From G020344215 sp039586575 (GTDB taxonomy: Bacteria > Gemmatimonadota > Gemmatimonadetes > Palauibacterales > KS3-K002): a DNA stretch of 61,128 nucleotides. A program made the position numbers and the translations under genes. Location of the stretch: contig JBDHKD010000021.1 of NCBI GenBank assembly GCA_039586575.1, positions 1 to 61,128 of the forward strand. The letters run 5' to 3'. Shown here piece after piece: positions 7,241 to 15,623 of this stretch; position 1 is the stretch's first letter; every line of letters begins with the position of its first letter. Under the pieces are notes generated by a model. That model saw only the letters and a list, made by a program, of their open reading frames with translations. It was not told the DNA's origin and did no database searches.

Positions 7241-9004
7241 ATGATGGTTAGCCGGGGATACCAGAAGCTCATGGCGGAGCTGAAGCGCCGCCATGTCTTT
7301 AAGGTGATGGCGGTTTACGGCGCGGCGGCGTTCGCCGTGATGCAGGCGGCCGATTTCCTGGTACCCGCCCTGCGCTTGCCCGACGCGTTCGCGTCGGCGA
7401 TCGCCTTCACGGCGCTGTTGGGTTTCCCCTTCGCGGTGGCGCTCGCCTGGATCTTCGACCTGACGCCGCAGGGGGTGAAGCGTACCGATCCGGCTGCCAG
7501 CGGCGAACTGGAGGCGATCGTCGCCGAGCCGCGCGCGCGGCGCTGGGGCGCCGGGCTTTTGGCACTGGCCGCGACGCTCCTCTTCCTGGTCGGCGGCTGG
7601 TGGGTAATACGCGGCCAGCCGGAGGCGGGCGGCGCTGTGGGCGCCGGCGTCGGGCGGTCGATCGCCGTGCTCCCCTTCGTGAACCTGAGCGATGGCCCGA
7701 GCAGCGAGTATTTCAGCGACGGCCTGGCCGAGGAGCTGATGAACGCGCTCGGCCGCATCCCGGATCTCAAGGTAGCGGCGCGGACGTCGGCCTTTGCCTT
7801 CAAGGGCCGGAACCTCGACGTGCGCGAGATCGGCGCAGAGCTGGACGTCGAGACCGTGCTGGAGGGGAGCGTGCGGCGTTCCGGCAACCGGGTACGCGTG
7901 AGCGCGCAGCTGATCAACGTGGCGGACGGCTTCCGCCTGTGGGCGGAGACGTACGACCGCGAGCTGGTCGACATCTTCGCCATCCAGGACGAGATCGCGC
8001 GCTCGATCGTCACGGCGCTGCAAGTCACCCTGACCCGCGCGCCCGGCTCGCTGGTGCGCGGCGGCACGTCGAACATCGCGGCCTACAACCACTTCCTGCG
8101 CGGGCAGCACTTCTGGAATCAGCGAACCCTGCCGGCGTTCTACGAGGCGATCGAGGAATTCAACCAGGCGATCGCGCTCGATCCCGACTACGCCCGCGCC
8201 TACGCCGGGCTGGCGCAGACCTACGTGCTCTTGCCCGAGTACGGCGGGCCCTCGGTCCCCGATGTGCTGCCGGACGCGCGAGCCGCTACGCAAAGAGCGC
8301 TGGCCCTCGACCCGAATTCCGCCGAGGCGTTCGCCGCGTCGGGCTACCTGCGTCTCCGGTTCGAGTGGGATTGGGCCGGCGCGGAGGCCGACTTCCGGCG
8401 CGCCATCGCTCTGGCGCCCGGCTACGCCACCGCGCGGCAGTGGCGCGCCGAACTGCTGATCACCGAGCGCCGCTTCCCGGAGGCGCGCGCCGAGGGGCAG
8501 ACCGCTTATGAGCTCGACCCACTGGCCCCGGCCGGCAACCTGGTGCAGGCGATCAATCTGGAGATCGCCGGCCTGAGCGCCGAGGCCGTCGCGCAGTACG
8601 AGTCGACGCTCGAGATCGCCCCCGACTTCCACCTCGCCCGCTATTTCCTGGCCATGGCCCAGGTCAAGCGGGGCGATCTGGAACGAGCGGAATCCACCTT
8701 GCTCGAGCTGGCGCGACGGACCGGCGGCGATCCGGCGCCCTACCGCGCCTACATCGCGGCGCTGGCCGACCCGCGGCAGATCCCGGCGGCGCTGGCGGCG
8801 CTCGATACAGCCAGCGTCTACGGCTTCATCGGCAGCTCGGGATACCTGGCGACGCTGGGGCGGGTCGAGGAGACGCTCGAGGTCCTGGAGCACGCCTATC
8901 GGGAACGGGATCCCTATCTGCCGATGGCCAACGCGCTGGTTCCCTACGAGGGGCTGCGCTCCGATCCGCGCTTCCTCGAGTTCCTCTCGCGGACCGGACT
9001 CTGA
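7241..9004 (+). CDS. Membrane-anchored FlgO-like/TPR protein
   Basis: The product has 587 residues. ATG 7241 follows GAGGGTGG; an internal ATG at 7271 (MAELKRRHVFKV) is where many relatives begin and is a possible true start. Two or three N-terminal hydrophobic segments (about residues 22-75 and 107-125) lead to a domain with SIAVLPFVNLS, FSDGLAEELMNAL and WAETYDRE. This is the FlgO/TolB-N-like domain of adenylate-cyclase-associated or CadC-type proteins, but no DNA-binding or cyclase domain is present. From about residue 280 onward there are TPR units (AIALDPDYARAYAGLAQTY and others). It is probably a scaffold or sensor. Confidence 0.8.
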   Translation: MMVSRGYQKLMAELKRRHVFKVMAVYGAAAFAVMQAADFLVPALRLPDAFASAIAFTALLGFPFAVALAWIFDLTPQGVKRTDPAASGELEAIVAEPRARRWGAGLLALAATLLFLVGGWWVIRGQPEAGGAVGAGVGRSIAVLPFVNLSDGPSSEYFSDGLAEELMNALGRIPDLKVAARTSAFAFKGRNLDVREIGAELDVETVLEGSVRRSGNRVRVSAQLINVADGFRLWAETYDRELVDIFAIQDEIARSIVTALQVTLTRAPGSLVRGGTSNIAAYNHFLRGQHFWNQRTLPAFYEAIEEFNQAIALDPDYARAYAGLAQTYVLLPEYGGPSVPDVLPDARAATQRALALDPNSAEAFAASGYLRLRFEWDWAGAEADFRRAIALAPGYATARQWRAELLITERRFPEARAEGQTAYELDPLAPAGNLVQAINLEIAGLSAEAVAQYESTLEIAPDFHLARYFLAMAQVKRGDLERAESTLLELARRTGGDPAPYRAYIAALADPRQIPAALAALDTASVYGFIGSSGYLATLGRVEETLEVLEHAYRERDPYLPMANALVPYEGLRSDPRFLEFLSRTGL

Positions 9005-9126
9005 TGCCCTGACGCCCAGCACGCGGAGCGCGTCCTCCCGATCGCAACGCTCTTCCACGCCGGTAGGTGTTGACGTCCGTTTGAGGCCGACCGGTGAAAC
9101 TCACATCGATCGTTAGCGGGCCTTCC

Positions 9127-9165
9127 TTGATACCCGCCCCCGGAGATGCTATCATTATGCTAGCA
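9127..9165 (+). promoter_or_regulatory. Promoter and probable autoregulatory operator of the toxin-antitoxin pair
   Basis: TTGATA (9127-9132) and TATCAT (9150-9155) are spaced 17 bases and lie 47 bases before the antitoxin ATG. ATGCTA occurs at 9146-9151 and again at 9157-9162 (11-base period), and TGCTA/TAGCA forms a short dyad across the -10 box. Ribbon-helix-helix antitoxins often bind such repeats to repress their own promoter. Confidence 0.5.
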
Positions 9166-9201
9166 AGCGGGCGCTGACGCTCGCTGAACCGTGAGGGAGC
9201 T

Positions 9202-9432
9202 ATGGCGCAGGTCTTGGTTCGAGATCTGGACGACGTGATCGTCGAGCGGCTCAAGCAACGCGCACGACGGCACGGCCGGTCGCTGGAGGCGGAGCTACGG
9301 CTGATTCTGGAGCGCTCGGCCCGGGCCGACATGCTGGAAGCGCGGCGGGTGGCCGAGCGGATCCGCGGCGAGCTGGCGGGACGCGCACACAGCGACAGTG
9401 CGGAGCTGGTGCCCGAGGACCGGGAGCGGTGA
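9202..9432 (+). CDS. FitA/VapB-type antitoxin (ribbon-helix-helix)
   Basis: A 76-residue protein starting AQVLVRDLDDVIVERLKQRA, the beta-strand plus helix of a ribbon-helix-helix DNA-binding domain of the FitA/Arc type. The C-terminal acidic and arginine-rich tail would wrap the toxin. The ribosome site GAGGGAG is clear. Its TGA overlaps the toxin start (GTGA), the usual coupling in VapBC pairs. It likely binds the repeats at 9146-9165. Confidence 0.85.
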   Translation: MAQVLVRDLDDVIVERLKQRARRHGRSLEAELRLILERSARADMLEARRVAERIRGELAGRAHSDSAELVPEDRER

Positions 9433-9848
9433 CGCTTTACGTGGTCGACGCGAGCGTCGCCGTCAAATGGTACGTGCCCGAGCCACACTGGGAGGCCGCC
9501 GCGACCCTGTTGGACGAGCGAAACGAGCTCGTCGCGCCCGACCTCATGCCGGCGGAGTTCGGCAACGCGCTCTGGAAAAAGTGTGGGCGCGGCGAGTTGA
9601 GCAGCTCCGAAGTCCGGTCGATCGTCGACGCCTTCCCCGGGGTTCCGCTACAGATCTACTCGTCGCTGACCTTGCTGGAGGCCGCAGTGGAGATCGCGCT
9701 CAAGGCAGCGCGCACGGTCTACGACAGCCTCTACGTCGCGTTAGCGGTCGCGCTGGATTCCACGTTGGTGACCGCAGACGCCCGCCTGCTGGACGGGCTC
9801 CGCCAGTCCAAGCTCGCTCCTTACCTAAAGCACATCGGCCAGCTGTGA
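9429..9848 (+). CDS. vapC: VapC-type PIN-domain toxin
   Basis: A 139-residue PIN-domain ribonuclease toxin with a GTG start overlapping the antitoxin stop. Acidic catalytic residues are in place: D7 (VVDASVAVKWY), E43 (PAEFGNALW), D99 (YDSLYVALA) and D117 (TADARLL). Length matches VapC/FitB. It should be an active RNase unless bound by the antitoxin. Its RNA target cannot be read from sequence. Confidence 0.88.
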   Translation: MTLYVVDASVAVKWYVPEPHWEAAATLLDERNELVAPDLMPAEFGNALWKKCGRGELSSSEVRSIVDAFPGVPLQIYSSLTLLEAAVEIALKAARTVYDSLYVALAVALDSTLVTADARLLDGLRQSKLAPYLKHIGQL

Positions 9849-9975
9849 GGCTGGCACGCCGACCGGTTGGCACCGCCACCGCCCTCCCTTGCCGACCAAC
9901 GAAGCGGGCCCGATTTTTCCCCCGCTCACATACCAAAGGACCGTCCTTACCGGTTGAGACTCGCTGGAGGTACCC

Positions 9976-12900
9976 ATGCACCGAGCCGTCGTCCGCCTAC
10001 TGATCGCCGCCGCGTTCCTGGCATCCGCCGCGTCCGCGGCCGGCGCCGCCCTACAACAGCAGGAAACCGCCCAGGCCGACACCACCAAGCAGGAGAAGAA
10101 GAACGAGAATCTCCCGTTGGAGCCCGGCCGCACGGTGACGATCGACACCGATCAGGGGACCTGGATCTCGCTCGACGTGAGCCCGGACGGTCGGATGATC
10201 GTCTTCGATCTCTTGGGCGACCTCTACCTGCTGCCCTTCGAGGGCGGCGCGGCGCGCCAGCTGACCAGCGGGATGGCGTTCGACGGGCAGCCGCGCTTCA
10301 GCCCCGACGGCGCCAAGGTGCTCTTCGTCTCCGACCGCTCGGGCGGCGAAAACCTCTGGACGATCGAGCCGGCGACGGGCGACACGGCGCAGCTCACCAA
10401 GGGCAACGGGCACATGTACGTGTCGCCCGAGTGGGCGCCGGACGGCAAGTACGTGGTCGCCTCACGCTCGGAGTCGCGCCTGGGCGTGGTGCAGTTGTGG
10501 ATCGGGCACATCGACGGCGGCTCGGGCAAGGTGATAGTCGATGAGCCGGAGAACGTGAAGACGCTGGGCGCGGCGTTCACACCCGACGGCCGCTACATCT
10601 GGTACGCGCGCCGCAGCGGCAGCTGGAACTACAACGCCATGCTGCCGCAGTACCAACTCGAGGTCTACGACCGCGAGACCGGCGAGCGCTACTCGCGATC
10701 TTCACGTTACGGCTCGGCGCTCCGCCCGACCATCTCGCCGGACGGCCGCTGGCTGGTCTACGGCACGCGGTTCGAGGATGCGACGGGCCTGCGCATCCGC
10801 GACCTGCAGACGGGCGCGGAGCGCTGGCTCGCGTATCCGATCCAGCACGACGACCAGGAGTCGATCGCCGACCGCGATGTCTTGCCCGGCATGTCGTTCA
10901 CGCCCGACTCGCGCGAGCTGGTCACGTCCTACGGCGGCAAGATCTGGCGTATCCCGCTCGACGGGGGCGAGGCGGTCGAGATCCCCTTCCGTGTGACGAC
11001 CGAGCTCGAGTTCGGCCCGCTGGTCGAGTTCGACTACCCGATCGAGGACACCCCCGAGTTCACCATCAGTCAGATCCGCGACGCCGTGCCCGCGCCGAAC
11101 GGGACCCGGCTGGCCTTCACCGCCCTCGACCGGCTGTACGTCATGGACTGGCCCGACGGCACACCGCGCCGGCTGACCGACATGGAGATCACCGAGGCCC
11201 AGCCGACCTGGTCGCCCGACGGCCGCTGGATCGCCTACGTCACCTGGTCGGAGGACGGCGGCCACATCTATAAGGTGCGTGCCGACGGCCGCGGTAGCCC
11301 GCGCCGGCTCACCCAGCTGGACGGCGTTTACCAGCAGCCCGCCTGGTCGCCCGACGGCGGCCGCATCGTCGCCATCCGCGGGCCGGCCCGCGCCTACCGC
11401 GAGTCCACCGGGCCCTCCGCGCCGGGCGCCGCCGAGGACCTGGTCTGGGTCCGCGCCGACGGCGGGGCGCCCACCGTGATCGCGCCGACCGAGGGGCGCG
11501 GCGCGCCCCACTTCACCCAGGACCCCGACCGCATCTACCTCTTCCACAGAGACACGGGGCTCGTCTCGATCCGCTGGGACGGGACCGACGAGAAGGCACA
11601 CCTCAAGGTCACCGGCCACAAGCGGCCGCGGGCGACCCAGCCCAACCGGCCCGACGTGATGCTGGTGGCGCCGACCGGCGAGCAGGCGCTGGCCCTGGTC
11701 GACAACCAGATCTACGTGGTCACCGTGCCGTACATCGGCGGCGAGACACCGAGCGTCTCCATCACCAAACCGGAGAACGCCGACTTCCCGGCCCTGCAGC
11801 TGACCGACATCGGCGGCCAGTTCCCCGCCTGGAGCGGCGACGGCCGCCACGTGCACTGGTCGATCGGCAACGCCCACGCCGTCTACGACCTCGACGCCGC
11901 CCGCGCCTTCGCCGACAGCGTCAAGGCGGCGAAGGAGCAAGAAGAAGAAGAAGAAGAAGAAGCTGCAGCAGCGGAGGAACAGGAGGAGCAGGAGGAGGAA
12001 AAGGAGGAGAAAGAGGAGGAGCCGCGTTATCAGCCGTTCGAGACGCGGATCGTCATCCAGGCGCGGCGTGATATCCCCCAGGGCGTGGTCGCCCTGCGGG
12101 GCGCGCGGGTCATCACGATGCGGGGTGACGAGGTGATAGAGGACGCCGACCTCGTGGTGCGGAACAACCGCATCGTCGCGCTGGGCGCGCGCGGCTCGCT
12201 GGACGTGCCGGCCGACGCCCGGGTGATCGACGTCACGGGTACGACGATCATCCCCGGCTTCGTCGACCCGCACTCGCACATGTGGCCCGCCTGGGGCGTC
12301 CACAAGACCCAGGACTGGCAGTACCTGGCCAACCTGGCCTACGGGGTCACCACCACCCGCGACCCGCAGACCAGCAGCACCGACGTGTTGACCTACGGCG
12401 ACCGGGTGACCGCCGGCTTGATGATCGGGCCGCGCATCTACTCGACCGGCCCCGGCATATTCGGCGACTACGTGAACGACCCGATCGAGGACCTCGAGCA
12501 CGCGCGCCGGATCCTCAAGCGCTACTCCGAGTACTACGACACCAAGACGATCAAGATGTACATGGCGGGTAACCGCCAGCAGCGGCAGTGGGTGATCATG
12601 GCGTCCCGGGACCAGGGCCTCATGCCCACCACCGAGGGCGGCCTGCGGTTCGCCTACGAGCTGAGCATGATCGTCGACGGCTACCCGGGCCAGGAGCACA
12701 CCTGGCCCGTCTATCCCATCTACCAGGACGTCATCGCGCTGACCGCGGCCAGCCAAATGACCTACACGCCGACCCTGCTGGTGGCCTACGGCGGCCCCTT
12801 CTCGGAGAACTACTTCTACGAGAACGAGAACCCGCACGACGACACGAAGCTGCGCCATTTCACGCCGCACAGCGAGATCGACCAGGCGACGCGCCGCCGC

Positions 12901-13359
12901 GGCCAGTGGTTCCTGCCCGACGAGTACGTGTTCGAGGAGCACGGCGTGGCGCTGAAGGACGTGGTCGAGGCCGGCGGTCGGGTCGGCATCGGCAGCCACG
13001 GCCAACTCCAAGGGCTCGGCTATCACTGGGAGCTCTGGCTGGTGGCGGCGGGCGGCATGTCGAACCACGACGCGCTCCGCGCCGCGACCATCCTGGGCGC
13101 CGAGGGGATCGGGTTGGACGAGGACCTGGGCTCCTTGGAGCCCGGCAAGCTGGCCGACCTCATCCTGCTCGACGCGAACCCGCTGGACGACCTGCGGAAC
13201 ACCAACACGATCCGCTACGTGATGATGAACGGCCGGCTCTTCGAGGGCGACACGCTGAACGAGATCTGGCCGCGTCAGCGACCGCTGGAGATGCCGGACT
13301 ACTGGCAGGACGATCCCGTCGGCCTGCGGGCGGGGATGCGAGACGGGTCGGCTCGCTAG
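9976..13359 (+). CDS. Exported PD40 beta-propeller amidohydrolase
   Basis: A 1127-residue exported protein. A signal peptide (to about residue 25) follows a GGAGG ribosome site. Residues about 50-640 carry repeated TolB/PD40 propeller blades (FSPDGAKVLFVSDRSGG, WSPDGRWIAYV, WSPDGGRIVAIRG). An acidic low-complexity linker of mostly Glu (DNA 11937-12023) separates them from a C-terminal metal-dependent amidohydrolase domain with the metal motif VDPHSH, a candidate metal lysine in KTIKMYM, and the family end LGSLEPGKLADLILLDANP. This architecture is common in secreted hydrolases of Gemmatimonadota-like bacteria. Substrate is unknown; a peptide or small amide is a guess. The next gene starts 25 bases later. 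Confidence 0.87.
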   Translation: MHRAVVRLLIAAAFLASAASAAGAALQQQETAQADTTKQEKKNENLPLEPGRTVTIDTDQGTWISLDVSPDGRMIVFDLLGDLYLLPFEGGAARQLTSGMAFDGQPRFSPDGAKVLFVSDRSGGENLWTIEPATGDTAQLTKGNGHMYVSPEWAPDGKYVVASRSESRLGVVQLWIGHIDGGSGKVIVDEPENVKTLGAAFTPDGRYIWYARRSGSWNYNAMLPQYQLEVYDRETGERYSRSSRYGSALRPTISPDGRWLVYGTRFEDATGLRIRDLQTGAERWLAYPIQHDDQESIADRDVLPGMSFTPDSRELVTSYGGKIWRIPLDGGEAVEIPFRVTTELEFGPLVEFDYPIEDTPEFTISQIRDAVPAPNGTRLAFTALDRLYVMDWPDGTPRRLTDMEITEAQPTWSPDGRWIAYVTWSEDGGHIYKVRADGRGSPRRLTQLDGVYQQPAWSPDGGRIVAIRGPARAYRESTGPSAPGAAEDLVWVRADGGAPTVIAPTEGRGAPHFTQDPDRIYLFHRDTGLVSIRWDGTDEKAHLKVTGHKRPRATQPNRPDVMLVAPTGEQALALVDNQIYVVTVPYIGGETPSVSITKPENADFPALQLTDIGGQFPAWSGDGRHVHWSIGNAHAVYDLDAARAFADSVKAAKEQEEEEEEEAAAAEEQEEQEEEKEEKEEEPRYQPFETRIVIQARRDIPQGVVALRGARVITMRGDEVIEDADLVVRNNRIVALGARGSLDVPADARVIDVTGTTIIPGFVDPHSHMWPAWGVHKTQDWQYLANLAYGVTTTRDPQTSSTDVLTYGDRVTAGLMIGPRIYSTGPGIFGDYVNDPIEDLEHARRILKRYSEYYDTKTIKMYMAGNRQQRQWVIMASRDQGLMPTTEGGLRFAYELSMIVDGYPGQEHTWPVYPIYQDVIALTAASQMTYTPTLLVAYGGPFSENYFYENENPHDDTKLRHFTPHSEIDQATRRRGQWFLPDEYVFEEHGVALKDVVEAGGRVGIGSHGQLQGLGYHWELWLVAAGGMSNHDALRAATILGAEGIGLDEDLGSLEPGKLADLILLDANPLDDLRNTNTIRYVMMNGRLFEGDTLNEIWPRQRPLEMPDYWQDDPVGLRAGMRDGSAR

Positions 13360-13384
13360 CCGTCAGGGGCGACGAGCTGTTGAC

Positions 13385-14629
13385 GTGGACCGGCGCAACT
13401 TCCTGATTCGGGCGGCCGAGCTCTCACTCGCGTTCACGCCGCCGGGCGTGGGGCTGGTGCGAGCTTTCACCCGGCCTGGTGACCTTGAGCGCGCGATGGC
13501 GACGGGAGCACACTCGGCTTCCGACCCCGTGACCCTCTTCCTCTCCGGCGACGTGATGACGGGCCGGGGGATCGATCAGGTTCTGCCTCACCCCGGTGAC
13601 CCGCAGCTCTTCGAGCCGTACGTCCGCACGGCCACCGGATACGTCGAGCTCGCCGAGCGGATAAACGGCCCGATCCCCAAGCCGGTCGACTACTCCTATA
13701 TCTGGGGAGACGCCCTCGATGTGCTCGAGCGCGCCGCGCCCGACGCGCGAGTCATCAACCTCGAGACCGGCGTGACCACGAGCGACGAGGTGTGGTACGG
13801 CAAGGGCGTCCACTACCGCATGCACCCGGCCAACGTCGCCTGTCTCACGGCGGCCCGTATCGACTGCTGCGTCCTCGCTAACAACCACATGCTCGACTGG
13901 GGAACCGCCGGACTCGAGCAGACGCTGGCTACGCTGGAGGGTGCGGGGATCCGCACCGCCGGAGCGGGACGCGATCTCGAGGCGGCGACCGCCCCCGCGG
14001 TGCTGGAAGTCGGGGTCCAGCGGCGGGTGTTGGTCTTCGGGCTCGGCGCGACGAGCAGCGGTATCCCGGAGGGGTGGGCGGCGACGGAGCGCCGACCCGG
14101 GGTGAACCTCCTGCATGACGTCGGGGCGCCGGCCGTCCAGCGCGTCGTCGATCGCGTGCGCGGCGTGAAGCGTGAAGGCGACCTGGTCGTCGCCTCCATC
14201 CACTGGGGCGGCAACTGGGGCTATCGGGTCCCCCGCGCGCAGCAGGAACTCGCGCGCCGGCTGATCGACGAGGCGGGCGTGGACGTGGTCCACGGGCACT
14301 CGTCCCATCACGCCAAGGGAATCGAGGTCTACCGGGGCCGGCCGATCCTCTACGGGTGTGGCGACCTGATCAACGACTACGAGGGCATCGCCGGGTACGA
14401 GGAGTTCCGGACCGAGCTGGCCCTCCTCTACTTCCCCACTCTGGATCCGAGCGACGGCAGGCTCGTCGGCTTCCGGATCGCGCCGCTCAGGATGCGGCGG
14501 TTCCAGCTGATCCGGGCGTCTCAGGACGACGCCGACTGGGTGCGGGCGACACTCACCCGGGAAGGCGAACCGTTTGGGACGTGGGCCGAGCCGGGTCCCG
14601 ACAACACCATCACTCTACGTTGGGGTTAG
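13385..14629 (+). CDS. CapA-family metallophosphatase-like protein
   Basis: A 414-residue protein of the CapA/PgsA (poly-gamma-glutamate capsule) family, with a calcineurin-like fold. Motifs include FLSGDVMTGRGID, RVINLETGVT, LANNHMLDWG, SIHWGGNWG and HGHSSHHAKGIE. The start is GTG 13385; the N-terminus DRRNFLIRAA resembles a twin-arginine export signal. It lies 25 bases after the amidohydrolase stop, so the two may be co-transcribed. CapA homologues often act outside capsule synthesis, so the function is left open. Confidence 0.85.
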   Translation: MDRRNFLIRAAELSLAFTPPGVGLVRAFTRPGDLERAMATGAHSASDPVTLFLSGDVMTGRGIDQVLPHPGDPQLFEPYVRTATGYVELAERINGPIPKPVDYSYIWGDALDVLERAAPDARVINLETGVTTSDEVWYGKGVHYRMHPANVACLTAARIDCCVLANNHMLDWGTAGLEQTLATLEGAGIRTAGAGRDLEAATAPAVLEVGVQRRVLVFGLGATSSGIPEGWAATERRPGVNLLHDVGAPAVQRVVDRVRGVKREGDLVVASIHWGGNWGYRVPRAQQELARRLIDEAGVDVVHGHSSHHAKGIEVYRGRPILYGCGDLINDYEGIAGYEEFRTELALLYFPTLDPSDGRLVGFRIAPLRMRRFQLIRASQDDADWVRATLTREGEPFGTWAEPGPDNTITLRWG

Positions 14630-14630
14630 C
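14619..14630 (+). repeat. REP-like core at the end of the capA-like gene
   Basis: GTTGGGGTTAGC overlaps the stop codon of the CapA-like gene and matches the core GTTGGTGTTAGC of the element at 31396-31540 with one change. No flanking arms are visible, so this may be a remnant or chance. Confidence 0.25.
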
Positions 14631-14649
14631 TCGCTCGCGCTGAAGCTCG

Positions 14650-15090
14650 CTACTGCCGGCCCGCCGCCTCCAGCGCCTTCGATTTCGCCGTGCGGCCGGC
14701 CGACGAGGGCGGCGGCGTCGGCTGGTAGTCGGTGATCAACACGCCCGGCTCGGGCGTCACACGGGCTTCGGCCAACCGCAGGTCGTCGTCGGTACGCAAC
14801 CGCCGGTCGGGGCCGGGGGACAGTACGACGAAGGAATCGTCGTAGAGCTCGATGTAGTGGGGCGAGCCCCAGGGATCCTCGACGCCCAGGGCGCCCGCTG
14901 CCGGATAGCTTCCGGTCTCGCGGGCCGCCTGCGCGATGTCGGCGACGATCGCTTCCAGCGTACTTTCGGCCTGGCCCTGACTGCCGAACTGAGTGAGTGG
15001 CGAGATCCAACCCAAGACGCGTTCGCGATTCTGGGGCGCCAGGAGCGCCAGGCCGGCGAGCACGACGAGCAAGAGGACGATCTTCTTCAC
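14650..15090 (-). CDS. GspG-like exported protein
   Basis: A 146-residue protein with an N-terminal hydrophobic helix (IVLLLVVLAGLALLAP). The C-terminal half carries the hallmark of type II secretion major pseudopilins: DPWGSPHYIEL followed by SPGPDRRLRTDDDLRL, the calcium-loop region of GspG. The classic prepilin cleavage site GFTLIE is absent, so it is not a standard pseudopilin. It may be a stand-alone GspG-C-like domain protein. It is convergent with the CapA-like gene. Confidence 0.65.
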   Translation of the reverse strand: MKKIVLLLVVLAGLALLAPQNRERVLGWISPLTQFGSQGQAESTLEAIVADIAQAARETGSYPAAGALGVEDPWGSPHYIELYDDSFVVLSPGPDRRLRTDDDLRLAEARVTPEPGVLITDYQPTPPPSSAGRTAKSKALEAAGRQ

Positions 15091-15623
15091 GTATGCCTCC
15101 CTGGGCGCCAGGCGTGGGAAGTCGGTGTGGGTGCGAAGGGGAGGACGCGTGGCCGGCCGGGCCGGCCGGATATACCACAGAGGCCTCGACGCGATTGAAT
15201 GTCAAGGCCGGGGCCCGCACTGGCCAGCGAAGGCGCGACCGACTGAGCGGCCGACCCGCCGACGTCAGCGGGTTGAGCGGCGTCGGGGTCAGCCTCCGGT
15301 TACCTGTAGCGTGTCGATACAGTTGCGCCGTCCCGCTACAGCTGTCTTGCCTGGACAATCTGACCGGGCTGCAAAATTGTGCACGCGGGATGGTAGGTTT
15401 TGCTCACCGCCCAACCTACGACCTCGACGGCAGATTCAGGCGCTCGACCCGCCATCGGGCCATTTCAAGGGCCTTCCTCCCGCTTCACGGCTGATCGAGC
15501 TCGCACGGGTATCGATTTTGCCCATCTGAAGTCCTCGTAGCCCCGAGGATCCGGCACAATTCCCGGGCGAAAACGCAACACAACCTACCGGGCAGCGCGG
15601 CCGGCGGCTGCGTGACTCGGCCC
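15091..15623. other. Divergent intergenic region with dyads upstream of the cytochrome operon
   Basis: About 530 bases without a convincing gene. CTGTAGCG at 15304-15311 faces CGCTACAG at 15334-15341. GTAGGTT at 15393-15399 faces AACCTAC at 15413-15419, and AACCTAC recurs at 15582-15588, 36 bases before the cytochrome start. A weak REP-like core (GAGCGGCGTCGGGGTCAGC) sits at 15275-15293. The GTAGGTT repeats are candidate regulator sites for the cytochrome genes. Open frames here have poor composition and no ribosome sites. Confidence 0.4.

Noticed and set aside
7037..9058. 673-codon minus-strand frame over the FlgO-like/TPR gene
   Set aside because: Low-complexity Arg/Gly/Ala protein without motifs; the plus strand encodes recognisable domains.
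10702..13068. 788-codon open frame on the minus strand opposite the amidohydrolase
   Set aside because: It is the mirror of a GC-rich coding strand. It is rich in Val, Arg, His and Gly, has no domain or ribosome site, and the plus-strand gene has clear motifs all along.
14615..15358. 247-codon minus-strand frame upstream of the GspG-like gene
   Set aside because: It overlaps the GspG-like gene in another frame, has biased composition and no start signals; part of it is just the REP-like core translated.
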